Part shown: piece after piece, positions 9,555 through 18,929 of the stretch | How the letters are laid out: every line of letters begins with the position of its first letter | Numbering within the stretch: the first letter of the stretch is position 1 | Assembly (NCBI GenBank): GCA_937924755.1 | Contig: CALEVZ010000014.1 | Coordinates: 62,001-126,000 of the forward strand | Origin: an uncultured bacterium | Lineage (GTDB): Bacteria; Acidobacteriota; Thermoanaerobaculia; Thermoanaerobaculales; Thermoanaerobaculaceae | Length of the DNA: 64,000 nucleotides | Reading direction: 5' to 3' | The notes under the pieces: model-generated | The model's input: only the letters and a program-made list of their open reading frames with translations | Database searches by the model: none | Told to the model about the DNA's origin: nothing | Made by a program: the position numbers and the translations under genes

Positions 9555-10128
9555 TTGGCACCGCCTGTGGATGCGGTCATGGCTCCGGCAGACCTGCTCG
9601 CCCGCGCCCGCGCCTTCCGGGTGATGGAGTGCATCTACCGGAAGGAACAGGCGGCCCTGGGCAGGCCATGCTCCCACCCCAGCGAGACCTGCCTGTCCTA
9701 TTCGCCGGAGGAGAACGCCTACGAGAAGGGTTTCGTCCACCCGCGAGGAGGCGCTCGCCATCCTCGCCCGCGCAGAGCAGGAGGGGCCCGTCCATTGCAC
9801 GTACAACCTCCAGCGGCAAAACATGTTCGTCTGCAACTGCTGCGCCTGCTGTTGCGCCTTCCTGCGGGCCCTGCGCGAGTACGCCGCCCACCGCCTGCTG
9901 CTGCGTTCCAACTACCTGGCGGTCGTCGACGGGAAGCGCTGCGCCTGCTGCGGCTACTGCCTCGAGTCGCGCTGGCCGGCAGGTGCACTGGTGGACCGAG
10001 AGGGCACCGTGCACCTGCTGTCCGAGCGGTGCATCGGCTGCGGCGTCTGCACCGTGGACTGCCCGGCCGGCGCTGTCACCCTGGTGGTGCGCTTCCCGCA
10101 GAAGCAGACGAAACCCCAGAGGATCTGA
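9555..10128 (+). pseudogene. Truncated, frameshifted 4Fe-4S protein
   Basis: Two frames together read as the C-terminal half of a polyferredoxin-like protein. Frame 3 gives ARAFRVMECIYRKEQ and GRPCSHPSETCLSYS up to about 9732. Frame 1 continues with REEALAILARAEQEGPVHCT, the Cys cluster FVCNCCACCC and two ferredoxin motifs up to the stop at 10128. A single-base shift at about 9730-9742 separates them. The first ferredoxin motif (CACCGYC) lacks its fourth Cys: the codon before Pro is TGG (Trp). The last motif (CIGCGVCTVDCP) is complete. The family, as I recall it, has about 150-200 further N-terminal residues that are absent here. Truncation, frameshift and lost ligand together suggest a decaying gene. 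Confidence 0.65.
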
Positions 10129-10242
10129 TCTCCTGGCACTTCAAACGCCCCGTGGGGCGCTTCGGCCCGCTGCGCGCCGCCCTGCAGTTTGGCGGCCCGG
10201 CGCTCGATACCCTGCGAAGCCGCGAACCTGCCGGCGAGCCCC

Positions 10243-10821
10243 TTACCCGGCGGTGAGCCGGAAGACGGCGAACAACACCAGCCAGACCACGGTCAGGAAG
10301 TGCCAGTACATGGCCATGTACACTACCCCGTGTCCGGGCCACGTCTCGTTCCGCCGAAGGGAGCGTAACGTCACCACCGTCAGAGGAATCAGCCCTCCGA
10401 GGACATGGACGGCGTGGAGCACGGTCAAGAGGTAATAGGTGAAGGCGTACAGATTGGTGGTCGCGGTGAAATCGGCCGCGGCGAGGACGAACCAGCCGCG
10501 GGTCTGCGCCAGCAGGAAGGCCACGCCGAGGACCAGAGTCAACGTCAGGCCACCTGTCAGCCCCGGGCGGCCGGGCCGGCAGCGAGCCCGCCGGGCCCAC
10601 TCTATGGTCAGCGTGGAGAGCGCGATCAGGGTGGTGCTCAACCACAGGCCCCGGGGGAGGCCAGGAGCCCCGGGCGGCGGCCACACCTCGGCAGCGGCCC
10701 GCACCCACAGGAGGCCGACCACCGAGGCGGCGAAGATCATCCCCAGCGAGGCCAAGAACCAGCTCATCCCGATCTTGCCTACAGCCAGCCGAGACGGCGC
10801 GGTTGCCGGGGCGGACGACAT
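10243..10821 (-). CDS. Cytochrome c oxidase subunit III-like protein (second copy)
   Basis: This 192-residue membrane protein has five predicted helices and the subunit III end pattern: VLHAVHVLGGLIPL, then VVYMAMYWHFLTVVWLVLFAVF. It is the short form of subunit III seen in caa3- and bo3-type operons. It follows the subunit IV gene by 1 nt and is the last gene of the oxidase operon. A second, longer subunit III gene sits on the other side of subunit IV, so the operon holds two members of the family. Whether both enter one complex or serve alternative assemblies is unknown. Confidence 0.85.
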   Translation of the reverse strand: MSSAPATAPSRLAVGKIGMSWFLASLGMIFAASVVGLLWVRAAAEVWPPPGAPGLPRGLWLSTTLIALSTLTIEWARRARCRPGRPGLTGGLTLTLVLGVAFLLAQTRGWFVLAAADFTATTNLYAFTYYLLTVLHAVHVLGGLIPLTVVTLRSLRRNETWPGHGVVYMAMYWHFLTVVWLVLFAVFRLTAG

Positions 10822-10822
10822 C

Positions 10823-11179
10823 TCACTGTCCCTTCATGGCCGGGGCGTAGTCGGGGATCATCTCCGGCCGGTACGCCGCGGTGTCCATGAGCGCGAAGAA
10901 GATGAATAGGGCGACGAACGCCAGCGCGCCGATGAAAACGATGGCGTTGAACGGTCGGTCGTAGCGCATGTGCATGAAGTACAACAACACCAGGGCGGCC
11001 TTCACGGTGGCAATGCCCAGGGCCAACACCAGGTTCAACCTTCCCAGGTCGACCCAGGTGGCGGCCACGGTGATCACTGTGAGCGCCATGAGCGCGGCCC
11101 AGACCGCCAGCAGGACGGGAGCCGGGACCACGTGCGCGTGGGCGGCAGGGCTGGAATGGGCGGGGGTGTGACCGGGCAT
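10823..11179 (-). CDS. ctaF: Cytochrome c oxidase subunit IV (prokaryotic type)
   Basis: The 118-residue protein has three predicted membrane helices after a His/Pro/Ala-rich cytoplasmic start. The segment VKAALVLLYFMHMRYDRP is the recognisable core of bacterial COX4 (CtaF/CyoD type). It is thought to stabilise the oxidase rather than take part in catalysis. A good ribosome binding site (GGAGGGG) precedes the ATG. It lies between the two subunit III genes. Confidence 0.88.
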   Translation of the reverse strand: MPGHTPAHSSPAAHAHVVPAPVLLAVWAALMALTVITVAATWVDLGRLNLVLALGIATVKAALVLLYFMHMRYDRPFNAIVFIGALAFVALFIFFALMDTAAYRPEMIPDYAPAMKGQ

Positions 11180-11192
11180 GACTCCCCTCCTC

Positions 11193-11984
11193 CTAATGGA
11201 TCAGGTACAGCAGCGGGAAAAGGTAGATCCAAATGAGGTCCACCAGGTGCCAGTAGAGTCCAGCCAGATCCACCGGGGTGAAGTAGCGGGGGCCGAACTC
11301 GCCCCGGGCGGCCCGACGCAGGATCCACAGCAGGGTGATCATCCCGGCGATCACGTGAATGGCGTGCAAGCCGGTCATGCTGAAGTAGATGCCGAAGAAG
11401 ATCTGGACGTTGCGCGGAACTTTGTGGGCTTTTTCCTGGCTCGCAGTGGAGGGAGAGGCCAGGCCGGCGGGCCCCCGCGCGGCCGGCGCGATTACCGATG
11501 AATCCCCGGCGGCGGCGACCGGAGCGGGATCGGGGTCCGCCGGTGCGGCTGCCGCCGGCGGCGCCGCCGCCTGGTGGGTGAAGCGCTTGCCCGGTAGCAG
11601 CCCCTCCTTCCACTTGTGCTCGTACTCCACGTACTTGATCCCGAGGAAAACGAACCCCAGGGCTATCGTCGCAGCCAGCAGGCGCACCAGGGCGCGCTGG
11701 TGCCCCAGCTGGGCGGCGCGCACCGCCCAGGCCATGGTGAGCGAGGACACGATGAGCACCGCCGTGTTGATACCGCCCAGCACCTTGTCCAGGAACTGGT
11801 GGGCGTAGATGAAGATCTCCGGGTGGTTGGCGCGGTATACGGCGTAGGCGCAAAACAGCCCGCCGAAGAGCAGGATCTCGGTGGCGAGAAAGATCCACAT
11901 CCCCAGCTTGCCCGCTTCGAACTGGGTGCCGGCGTCGGGGAAATGGTGGGCCAGGTGGGGATCGTGGGGGGTCGTTTGGCTCAT
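11193..11984 (-). CDS. ctaE: Cytochrome c oxidase subunit III
   Basis: The 263-residue subunit III begins with [29 protein letters not shown], the classic start of caa3-type CtaE. It ends with [20 protein letters not shown] and [20 protein letters not shown]. Between these, roughly residues 125-185, is an Ala/Pro-rich insertion ([17 protein letters not shown] and more) that subunit III normally lacks. The insertion is in frame and GC-rich like the rest, so it looks like an expanded loop rather than a frame error. The gene lies 24 nt downstream of ctaD. Confidence 0.93.
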   Translation of the reverse strand: MSQTTPHDPHLAHHFPDAGTQFEAGKLGMWIFLATEILLFGGLFCAYAVYRANHPEIFIYAHQFLDKVLGGINTAVLIVSSLTMAWAVRAAQLGHQRALVRLLAATIALGFVFLGIKYVEYEHKWKEGLLPGKRFTHQAAAPPAAAAPADPDPAPVAAAGDSSVIAPAARGPAGLASPSTASQEKAHKVPRNVQIFFGIYFSMTGLHAIHVIAGMITLLWILRRAARGEFGPRYFTPVDLAGLYWHLVDLIWIYLFPLLYLIH

Positions 11985-12008
11985 GGTCTCGTTCCCTCGG
12001 TCTGCGCC

Positions 12009-13700
12009 TCACGCCGACGCCGGCTGCTCCTGCCGTCGGTAGCCGCCAAGCGCTTCATCCCACCGCCAACGCTCCACGTCGTAGGGGTCGTCCACCACCG
12101 GCTCCCGGGAGAAGTTGTCGTGGGGGGGCGGCGAGGAGGTTTGCCACTCCAGGGTCGCCCCGCCCCAGGGGTTGGCCGGCGCCGGCTGTCCCTTCACCAA
12201 GGAATGGATCAGGTACACCAAAACGATCAGGAAGCCTAACCCCAACAGATAGGAGCCCACCGTCGAAATAACGTGGTAGGGGGTGAATTCGGGCAGGTAG
12301 TTGTAGTAGCGCCGCGGCATCCCCTGGCTGCCCATGACGAACTGGGCGAAGAAGGTGACGTTGAAGCCTACGAAGATGAGCAGGGCGGCGATGCGGCCCC
12401 ACCGCTCGCTGTACATGCGGCCGGACATTTTCGGCCACCAGTAGTGGAGGCCGCCCAGAAAGCCCATCACCGTGCCGCCGAACATCACGTAGTGGAAGTG
12501 CGCCACCACGAAGTAGGTGTCGTGCAGGTGGACGTCTGTGGCCAGGGCGCCGAGAAACAGGCCGGTCAAGCCCCCGATGCCGAACAGAAAAAGGAACGAC
12601 AGGGCGTACAGCATGGGGGTTGCGAGCCACACCGACCCCTTATACATCGTCGCCGTCCAATTGAAGACCTTGATGGCGGACGGGATGGCCACCAGGAAGG
12701 TGAGGAAGGAGAAGATCATCCCGGCCAGATTGGACTGCCCCGACACGAACATGTGGTGTCCCCACACCAAAAACGAGATCACCGCGATGGCGATGGAAGA
12801 CCCGGCAATAGCGGCGTAGCCGAAGATGCGCTTGCGCGAAAAGGTGGCCATCAGCTCGGAGATCACCCCCATGGCGGGAAGTATCATGATGTACACCGCG
12901 GGGTGGGAGTAGAACCAGAAAAAGTGCTGGAACAACACCGGGTCGCCCCCCAGGGCGGGGTCGAAGATTCCCACCCCAAGTAGCCGTTCGGCAATGATCA
13001 ACAACAGCGTGATCCCCAGCACCGGAGTCGCGAGGATTTGAATTATGGCCGTCCCATAAAGGCCCCACAGGAACAGCGGCATCCTGAACCAGGTCATCCC
13101 TGGCGGGCGCATCTTGTGAATGGTCACCACGAAATTGAGCCCCGTGAAGATCGACGAGAAGCCCAGGATGAAGGCGCCGAAAACCATGGAGATGACGCTC
13201 GTCGAGGTGGTGGTGGAGTAGGGGGTGTAGAAGGTCCAGCCGGTGTCCACGGCGCCGGTGATGATGGACACCAGGGCGAACAGTGCCCCCGTCACCCACA
13301 GGTAGTAGCTGGCCAGGTTCAGCCGCGGGAAGGCCACGTCCTTGGCGCCCAGCATCAGCGGTAACACGAAGTTGCCCAGCGCCGCCGGGATCCCGGGGAT
13401 AATGAACAGGAAAATCATCACCGCCCCATGGAGGGTGAACATCTGGTTGTAGGTGTCTGGCTTCATGATGGTCTGCTGGGGGGTCAGCAGCTCGGTGCGC
13501 AACAGCAGGGCGAACACCCCGCCCAGCAGGAAGGCGGCCAGGATCGACACCAGGTACATGATGCCGATGCGCTTGTGGTCCAGGGTCGTCAACCAGGACC
13601 ACAAGCCGCGGCCGTGGTTCAAGTAGTTCTCCCCGCCGAGGGCGTTTTCCATGGGGACGGACACCGCCCCGGCAGGCTGGGTCGCATGCTGCGCAGTCAC
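12009..13700 (-). CDS. ctaD: Cytochrome c oxidase subunit I (caa3 type)
   Basis: The 563-residue subunit carries the heme a/a3-CuB centre and the proton channels. Twelve helices can be traced. Ligands and signatures are visible: heme a ligand in [11 protein letters not shown]; CuB and Tyr region [17 protein letters not shown] (the family usually reads HPEVY, here HPAVY); the HHMF pair in [10 protein letters not shown]; and [16 protein letters not shown] for the heme a3/a ligands. HPAVY replaces the Glu of the canonical D-channel end, as in B-family or type A2-like enzymes. I start it at GTG 13700 because its RBS (GGAGGAA) fits and the GTG overlaps the ctaC stop (GTGA). Confidence 0.96.
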   Translation of the reverse strand: MTAQHATQPAGAVSVPMENALGGENYLNHGRGLWSWLTTLDHKRIGIMYLVSILAAFLLGGVFALLLRTELLTPQQTIMKPDTYNQMFTLHGAVMIFLFIIPGIPAALGNFVLPLMLGAKDVAFPRLNLASYYLWVTGALFALVSIITGAVDTGWTFYTPYSTTTSTSVISMVFGAFILGFSSIFTGLNFVVTIHKMRPPGMTWFRMPLFLWGLYGTAIIQILATPVLGITLLLIIAERLLGVGIFDPALGGDPVLFQHFFWFYSHPAVYIMILPAMGVISELMATFSRKRIFGYAAIAGSSIAIAVISFLVWGHHMFVSGQSNLAGMIFSFLTFLVAIPSAIKVFNWTATMYKGSVWLATPMLYALSFLFLFGIGGLTGLFLGALATDVHLHDTYFVVAHFHYVMFGGTVMGFLGGLHYWWPKMSGRMYSERWGRIAALLIFVGFNVTFFAQFVMGSQGMPRRYYNYLPEFTPYHVISTVGSYLLGLGFLIVLVYLIHSLVKGQPAPANPWGGATLEWQTSSPPPHDNFSREPVVDDPYDVERWRWDEALGGYRRQEQPASA

Positions 13701-14677
13701 TGTTCCTCCCCCTTTTCGCCCGCGAGACTCTTCATGAAGGCGATCAAGGCCGTGATCTCCTCGTCTTTCAGTCGCCCCTTGTAGGTCGGCATCACCGGCT
13801 CGAAGCCGGCCACGATCTGGGCCTGCGGCTCCAGGATCGACTCGCGAATGTAGTTCTCGTCGGCGACGAGCCTGGTACCGCTGCGCATGACGCGCTGGCT
13901 GCCCACCAGCCCCCGGAAGGTGGGGCCGATTGCCGCCGCCCCGTCCATGGAGTGGCACTGAATGCAGCCACGGCTGCGGTATAGCCGCTCGCCCGCCTCC
14001 GCCGGAGGCAAGGTGTTGAGCAGGTTGGAGGCGTCCTCCAACCACTTTTCAAACCCCCCCGGCGGATGCACCACCACCTTGGAAAGCATGTCCGAGTGTC
14101 CCGTGCCGCAGTACTCGGTGCAGTACACCTGGTACTCCCCGGGCTCCAGCGCCTCGAACCACAGCGTCGAATACCGTCCGGGGACGACATCGCGCTTGAC
14201 CCGGAACGCGGGCACGAAATAGCTGTGGATCACGTCCTCGGAGGTCATCACCAGCTTCACCGGCCGGTCGCCGGGCACGTGCAGCACGTCGTCCACGTGA
14301 CCGTTGGGATAGGTATAGAGCCAGCTCCACTTCTGCGCCGTCACCTGCACCTCGTAGGCGTTGGCCGGGGGCGTCGCCAGATCCATGAACACCTTGAACC
14401 CCCAGGCGAAAATGCCAATGACGATGGCCAGGGGAATCACCGACCAGGTGATTTCCAGTGGGGTGTTGTGCGCCGGCGACGGTTGTGGCCCTTGCCCGGC
14501 CCGCCGCCGATAGCGCACCACGAAGAAGATCATCAGGCCAACGATGAGCGCGAAAAAGACCACCGAAATCGCAAGAATGAAGTAAAACAGCGCGTCCACC
14601 GGAGCCGCCCCGGTGGAGGCGGCGCGGGGGAGCCAGAAGCCGCCCCCTCCCCCTCCCTGGATCCCCAGAAAGCCCAT
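13697..14677 (-). CDS. ctaC: Cytochrome c oxidase subunit II with fused cytochrome c (caa3)
   Basis: The 326-residue protein has two N-terminal membrane helices, a periplasmic CuA domain and a C-terminal cytochrome c domain. The CuA ligands are present (HSYFVPAF, then [12 protein letters not shown]). The heme c motif CIQCH lies near residue 235, with a distal Met in EPVMPTYKG. The fusion defines a caa3-type oxidase that takes electrons from a periplasmic carrier or directly from alternative complex III. The ATG at 14677 ([11 protein letters not shown]) lies 2 nt after the SCO stop. The longer ORF start would add a charged stretch before the first helix. Confidence 0.96.
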   Translation of the reverse strand: MGFLGIQGGGGGGFWLPRAASTGAAPVDALFYFILAISVVFFALIVGLMIFFVVRYRRRAGQGPQPSPAHNTPLEITWSVIPLAIVIGIFAWGFKVFMDLATPPANAYEVQVTAQKWSWLYTYPNGHVDDVLHVPGDRPVKLVMTSEDVIHSYFVPAFRVKRDVVPGRYSTLWFEALEPGEYQVYCTEYCGTGHSDMLSKVVVHPPGGFEKWLEDASNLLNTLPPAEAGERLYRSRGCIQCHSMDGAAAIGPTFRGLVGSQRVMRSGTRLVADENYIRESILEPQAQIVAGFEPVMPTYKGRLKDEEITALIAFMKSLAGEKGEEQ

Positions 14678-14679
14678 GC

Positions 14680-15579
14680 TCACGCTCCCCCTTCCGCACC
14701 GGCAGCGGCGCGGCGGCCACCCCGAACCAGCCAGACCCGACCTAGCCACACCCCGACCACAGCCAAGGTGGCAAGACCACCCAGTTTCATGATGTTACGC
14801 GCCGCCACCACGAAGCGCCCCGAGTTGGCGTCGTAATGAAAGCAGTACAGCAGGAAACGTTCCGTCAACGAGCTCACCGTGCCCACCCCGGCCTCGGCCA
14901 GCGCCAGGCGTACGGTGCGCGGCTCGTAAAGCACCCCGTAGAGATACCGGCTCACCTTCCCCTCGGGGGTGAGGACCATTACGGCCGCGGCGTGGGCGTA
15001 CTCCTTGCGTTCCTCCACCCAGCGGAATCCGAACCCGACCGCGTCGGCCAGGGCTTTGATGGAGTTTTCGTCGCCGGTGAGGAAATGCCACCCGGCGGCC
15101 CCCTCGGGCCTCCCGTACTCCCGCAGCATCGCCTGCTTCTTCAGCCTCGCCAGCGTCGCCGTCTCGAGCGGGTCAATGCTCACCGTGACGATCTCGAAAT
15201 CCCTGCCGGGCAGGAGTTTGATCTCCTTGAGAGCGTCGACGACGCCGTTGAGCACCAGTCCGCACAACATGGGACAGCGGTAGTAGACGAGGGTGAGCAG
15301 CACCGGTCGTTCCCCCCGGATCAGGTCGCCAAGCCGGACCCGGCGCCCATCCTCGGCGGTGAAGGTGAGCTCCAGCGGCACCTGAGCTCCCAGTCGCTCC
15401 TCGATCCCCACGCCCTCCAGCTGCTGCGGTAAGGGCTCGGTACGTTGAGCGACGGCCGGCATGGCCAGCACGGCTGCAGCGCTCGCCACCAATGCGCAAG
15501 ACCAACGTCCCCACACGCGCCGCGGGTCTGGTGACGGGGCCTGCGCTGTCCGGAAGGGGCAACTGAGATTCACCCGCAT
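14680..15579 (-). CDS. SCO1/SenC-family copper chaperone
   Basis: The 299-residue protein has a signal-anchor (VASAAAVLAMPAVA), a thioredoxin-like SCO domain with the copper motif YYRCPMLC, and a C-terminal membrane helix (LATLAVVGVWLGRVWLV). The family metal-binding His should lie near ERKEYAHAAAVMVLTP. SCO proteins deliver copper to, or reduce, the CuA site of subunit II, which fits the subunit II gene starting 2 nt downstream. It is the first gene of the oxidase operon. The extended C-terminus with a second helix resembles SCO proteins of caa3 clusters rather than the short mitochondrial type. Confidence 0.9.
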   Translation of the reverse strand: MRVNLSCPFRTAQAPSPDPRRVWGRWSCALVASAAAVLAMPAVAQRTEPLPQQLEGVGIEERLGAQVPLELTFTAEDGRRVRLGDLIRGERPVLLTLVYYRCPMLCGLVLNGVVDALKEIKLLPGRDFEIVTVSIDPLETATLARLKKQAMLREYGRPEGAAGWHFLTGDENSIKALADAVGFGFRWVEERKEYAHAAAVMVLTPEGKVSRYLYGVLYEPRTVRLALAEAGVGTVSSLTERFLLYCFHYDANSGRFVVAARNIMKLGGLATLAVVGVWLGRVWLVRGGRRAAAGAEGGA

Positions 15580-15829
15580 CGTTCCCGCTGAGCCTCAACC
15601 GCGAAGGTCGTAGGTCTATTTCACTCCCCCATCCGGCCGCCCTGGGAGGACAACCTGCGCCGCCCTCGCTGGCGGGGAAGCGCTGCAGGGGCACAGGCGA
15701 TAAGCTCACCCGAGGCTCCCCTCAAGGTGAATACTGCATTTGATTTCTATGACGACGCCGGATCAAAGAGCCCAGCGGTGCGAGCCGTCCGAGTAAAAAG
15801 CACCCCTGCCCTCATCGGCGACCCCTGCC
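15580..15829. other. Divergent intergenic region, SCO / UbiB
   Basis: About 250 nt lie between two divergent genes. It must hold the promoter of the oxidase operon on the minus strand and that of the UbiB-family gene on the plus strand. It is somewhat less GC-rich than the coding DNA (for example TGCATTTGATTTCTATGAC), as expected for a promoter region. I could not pick a convincing -35/-10 pair. Confidence 0.4.
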
Positions 15830-15863
15830 TACCCCGGCAGCCCCGCCCGTGTTTTCCGGGGTA
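15830..15863 (+). promoter_or_regulatory. 8-bp inverted repeat just upstream of the UbiB-family gene
   Basis: TACCCCGG and CCGGGGTA form a perfect 8-bp inverted repeat with an 18-nt loop. It ends 10 nt before the GTG start, so the GGGGTAAAG stretch that could serve as ribosome binding site lies in its right arm. It could be a leader hairpin affecting translation or a protein-binding site. No other evidence supports a function. Confidence 0.4.
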
Positions 15864-15873
15864 AAGTGCGCTC

Positions 15874-17574
15874 GTGAGCAGCCACCTTGAGGAGACAGCC
15901 AGCCCGGCCGCGACAGCACCGCTGGACCGGCGTCGTTACCGCCGTGTGCGCCGCTTCTTCCTGCGCGCCCTCCTCCACGCTCTGTGGTGGGACTGGGTGC
16001 TCAACCGCGCCGGGCTGCGCCGTTTTCGCACTCCACCGCTGGAGCGCTGGCGGAGGATCGCCGGGCAGTACCGGCAGCTCGCCGAGGAGCTGGGCGGGGT
16101 GCTGATCAAGCTTGGGCAGTTCCTCTCCGCCCGCGTTGACGTCCTGCCCTTTCCCATCACCCGGGAACTGGCAACACTCCAAGACGAGGTGCCCGCCGCA
16201 GAGTTCGGGGAAATCCAGAGAGTCCTCGAGGCGGGGCTGCGAGCGCAGTTGGAGGAACTCTTCGCCTGGATCGACGTGCACCCGCTGGGGGCGGCCTCGC
16301 TGGCCCAGGTGCACGCCGCTCGCCTCCCCACCGGCGAAGAGGTGGCGGTCAAGGTCCAGCGGCCTGGCATCGAGCGGCTGGTCGAGACCGATCTTGCCGC
16401 CATCTCTCGCTCGCTGCGCTGGCTCCGGCACGCCCCGGCGATCCGCCGGCGGGTGGATGTCGTGTGGTTGCTGCGGGAGTTCACCACGGTGACACGCCGA
16501 GAACTGGATTTCGAGCAGGAGGCCGGGAACGCCGAGCGTTTCGCCCGGGACTTCGCCGACGACCCGGGAGTCCACGTCCCCCGGGTGTACCACTCCCACT
16601 CTTGCCGAACCGTGCTCACGCTGGAAAACGTGGCGGCCATCAAGGTTTCCGACCTCCAGGCGCTGGACGCCGCCGGCATCTGCCGCGCGGAGGTGGCCAA
16701 GAAGCTGTACGGCGTGTACATGCGCCAGTTCTTCCTGACCCATTTCGTGCACGCCGATCCCCATCCCGGCAACGTCTTCGTGCGCCCCCTCGTCCCCCCC
16801 GCCCGCGCCGGGGCAGGAGCGGGCCACACCCCCTTCGAGCTGGCGTTCGTGGATTTCGGCATGATGACGACCATCCCCGAGCGCCTCCGCCAGGGCCTCC
16901 GGGAGTTTGCCATCGGCCTGGGCACCCGCGACGCCCGTCGCATCGTGGATGCCTACGTGACCGCCGGCACCCTGCTGCCCGAGGCCGACCTGGAGCGCCT
17001 GGTGAAGGCTCACGAGGCCATCCTGGAGCGCTTCTGGGGGGTGCGGATCTCCCAGCTCAAAGAGGTGGCCCTCGCCGAGGCTCGCCACCTCGCCCGCGAG
17101 TACCGCGATCTCCTCTTCGAGGCCCCCATCCAGGTGCAGGCCGACATGCTGTTTGCCCTGCGGGCAGTGGGAATTCTCGCCGGGCTGTGCACCACCCTCG
17201 ACCCCGACTTCGACCCCTGGAGCGAGACCCTCCCCTTCGCCGAGCGCCTGCTGCGGGACGATTCGCGTGGCGGTGTCATCGAAGAGCTGGGGGAGGTGGC
17301 CCGGGCGCTCCTGCGCGCCCCGGCCAAACTGGACCGCCTCCTCGCCCACATGGAGCGCGGCGGCATGGCGGTGAGGTCCTCCTTCAGCCCCGAGGCGCGG
17401 GAGCGCTTGCAACGCCTGGAGCGGGCGCTGGACCGACTGGCCTGGTTTGTGGCAGCGTCCGGGCTGCTGGTGGCCGGGGCGGTGTTCCGCGATCAGGGAG
17501 GCGACGGGCGCCTCGCCACCGCACTCCTTGTGGCAGCGGGAGCCAGCCTTCTCCTCGGCCTGTGGCGTCGTTGA
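15874..17574 (+). CDS. ABC1/ADCK/UbiB-family atypical kinase
   Basis: The 566-residue protein has the UbiB-family signatures in order: the KxGQ motif in LIKLGQFLSARVDVLP, the invariant Lys in EVAVKVQRPG, FVHADPHPGNVFV (catalytic loop) and FVDFGMM (DFG motif). Two C-terminal helices (WFVAASGLLVAGAVF, ALLVAAGASLLLGL) anchor it in the membrane. Homologues support ubiquinone or other isoprenoid-lipid metabolism, apparently as ATPases that extract lipid intermediates. The start is GTG. It stands alone, divergent from the oxidase operon, and the respiratory surroundings fit a role in quinone supply. Confidence 0.92.
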   Translation: MSSHLEETASPAATAPLDRRRYRRVRRFFLRALLHALWWDWVLNRAGLRRFRTPPLERWRRIAGQYRQLAEELGGVLIKLGQFLSARVDVLPFPITRELATLQDEVPAAEFGEIQRVLEAGLRAQLEELFAWIDVHPLGAASLAQVHAARLPTGEEVAVKVQRPGIERLVETDLAAISRSLRWLRHAPAIRRRVDVVWLLREFTTVTRRELDFEQEAGNAERFARDFADDPGVHVPRVYHSHSCRTVLTLENVAAIKVSDLQALDAAGICRAEVAKKLYGVYMRQFFLTHFVHADPHPGNVFVRPLVPPARAGAGAGHTPFELAFVDFGMMTTIPERLRQGLREFAIGLGTRDARRIVDAYVTAGTLLPEADLERLVKAHEAILERFWGVRISQLKEVALAEARHLAREYRDLLFEAPIQVQADMLFALRAVGILAGLCTTLDPDFDPWSETLPFAERLLRDDSRGGVIEELGEVARALLRAPAKLDRLLAHMERGGMAVRSSFSPEARERLQRLERALDRLAWFVAASGLLVAGAVFRDQGGDGRLATALLVAAGASLLLGLWRR

Positions 17575-17643
17575 TGGCCGGCAAGCCCGCCACAACTCTC
17601 ACACCGGCGGTCCTAAAGCAGGGAATTCTTGGCCTCCCCCGCC

Positions 17644-18813
17644 TCAGCGTCGGCGACTCATCAGCTCCTCCCACTGGCGCTGAAGCCGCTTCTTCTCCTC
17701 CTCCAGGTACTGTTCGAAGTCATCCACGGCGCCGTTGCGGATCCAGTAGGTCCGCGGGAAGTGCTTGATGCTGCCGAAATCGTCGAAGGCCAGGCTGCCC
17801 GTGACCCCGGAGATTTCACCCAGGCCCTTAAGGCGTAGCTGCAGATCTCTTCCGGTGCGGGTATTGAGGGCACTGTACGCCAGGCCAATCGCCAGGGCGG
17901 CGTCATAGCCCTGCGCGGCAAAGATATCCGGATGCACCCCGTAACGGCTCTGGAAGGAGGTCAGGAATTCCTTGACGATCTCTTCCTTGGGCTGGATCCA
18001 GTTCACCGCCACCATGGGGAAAAAGACGCCCTCCAGCGCTGCCCCCCCTTGCCGAATGATTTCCCTCGCCGCCAACCCCGAGGTGGCCACAATCAACCCG
18101 TTGTACTGAATGGCCCGCAAGGCTAAGACGGCCGCCAGCAGGTTACCGCCGGAGGCGCACACAAAGATCGCCGGGGGTTGGCACGAGGTGATGCGGTCGT
18201 GCAATTTCTTCTCCCAATCCACATCGGTCATCTGGATGGGCGCGGTGCCGCACACTTCGACGTTGCGCTTGCGCATTTCCCCCAAAACAACGGGCAGCAA
18301 TCCGCTGGCGTAGGGGCCCGGCTCCTGGATGATCAGCACCGCCCGGGTTTCCGGGGAGCGGGTGAGGATCTTGACGATCTGAGGGCCCTCTAGGTCGTCC
18401 GAGGGGCAGGTGCGGAAGAAGAACAGGCTGTTGCGCGCCAGCTCAGGGGCGGAAGCCGATGGAGACATCAGAATGCGTTCGGCCCGATCGGCTACCGCTA
18501 CCATGGCGAGCGCCTCGGCGGTAGTGACCCCGCCAATGACCGCCAATGCTCCCTGGTCGAAGAACTCCTTGGCGAAGGCCGCGGCGACGTCGGGTTGCGA
18601 GCGGCTGTCGCGGTACTCGACGATCAATCCGGTCGGAAAACGGCGGTCCGCTTTGCCGTGCTCAAAGGCGAGCTCGATGCCCTGCTTGATCGAGGCACCG
18701 TACACCGCCGCGTCGCCGGTTTCGGGCAATACGACCCCGACTCGCAGCTCGCCGCTACACCCCGAGAGCACTGCCGCGGCAACCAGCAGGACACCCGCGT
18801 GCCATGTTTTCAT
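17644..18813 (-). CDS. Branched-chain amino acid-type ABC substrate-binding lipoprotein
   Basis: The 389-residue periplasmic binding protein has a lipoprotein signal ending in VLSGCSGE, then the type I binding-protein start LRVGVVLPETGDAAVYG and the family segments AVIGGVTTAEALAM, LIIQEPGPYASG and DIFAAQGYDAALAIGLAYSAL. This is the LivJ/Peripla_BP_6 family, whose ligands include amino acids, urea and aromatic acids. No LivHMGF transporter genes lie near, so it may serve distant permeases or act in sensing. It follows the FtsX-like permease after 116 nt with its own RBS (GGGAGGTCGGCG), so coupling to the exporter is uncertain. The very long ORF in the track is an open-frame extension, not the real start. 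Confidence 0.88.
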   Translation of the reverse strand: MKTWHAGVLLVAAAVLSGCSGELRVGVVLPETGDAAVYGASIKQGIELAFEHGKADRRFPTGLIVEYRDSRSQPDVAAAFAKEFFDQGALAVIGGVTTAEALAMVAVADRAERILMSPSASAPELARNSLFFFRTCPSDDLEGPQIVKILTRSPETRAVLIIQEPGPYASGLLPVVLGEMRKRNVEVCGTAPIQMTDVDWEKKLHDRITSCQPPAIFVCASGGNLLAAVLALRAIQYNGLIVATSGLAAREIIRQGGAALEGVFFPMVAVNWIQPKEEIVKEFLTSFQSRYGVHPDIFAAQGYDAALAIGLAYSALNTRTGRDLQLRLKGLGEISGVTGSLAFDDFGSIKHFPRTYWIRNGAVDDFEQYLEEEKKRLQRQWEELMSRRR

Positions 18814-18929
18814 CGCCGACCTCCCTTGCTGCCGTCGCGTCCGCACTCCCTCGCCGCTACCCGCCTTTTTTATGTTACACCTTTCACGACAGCCGCGCGG
18901 CCAGGGTGTCAGGTGGCGGCAGGCATTGG

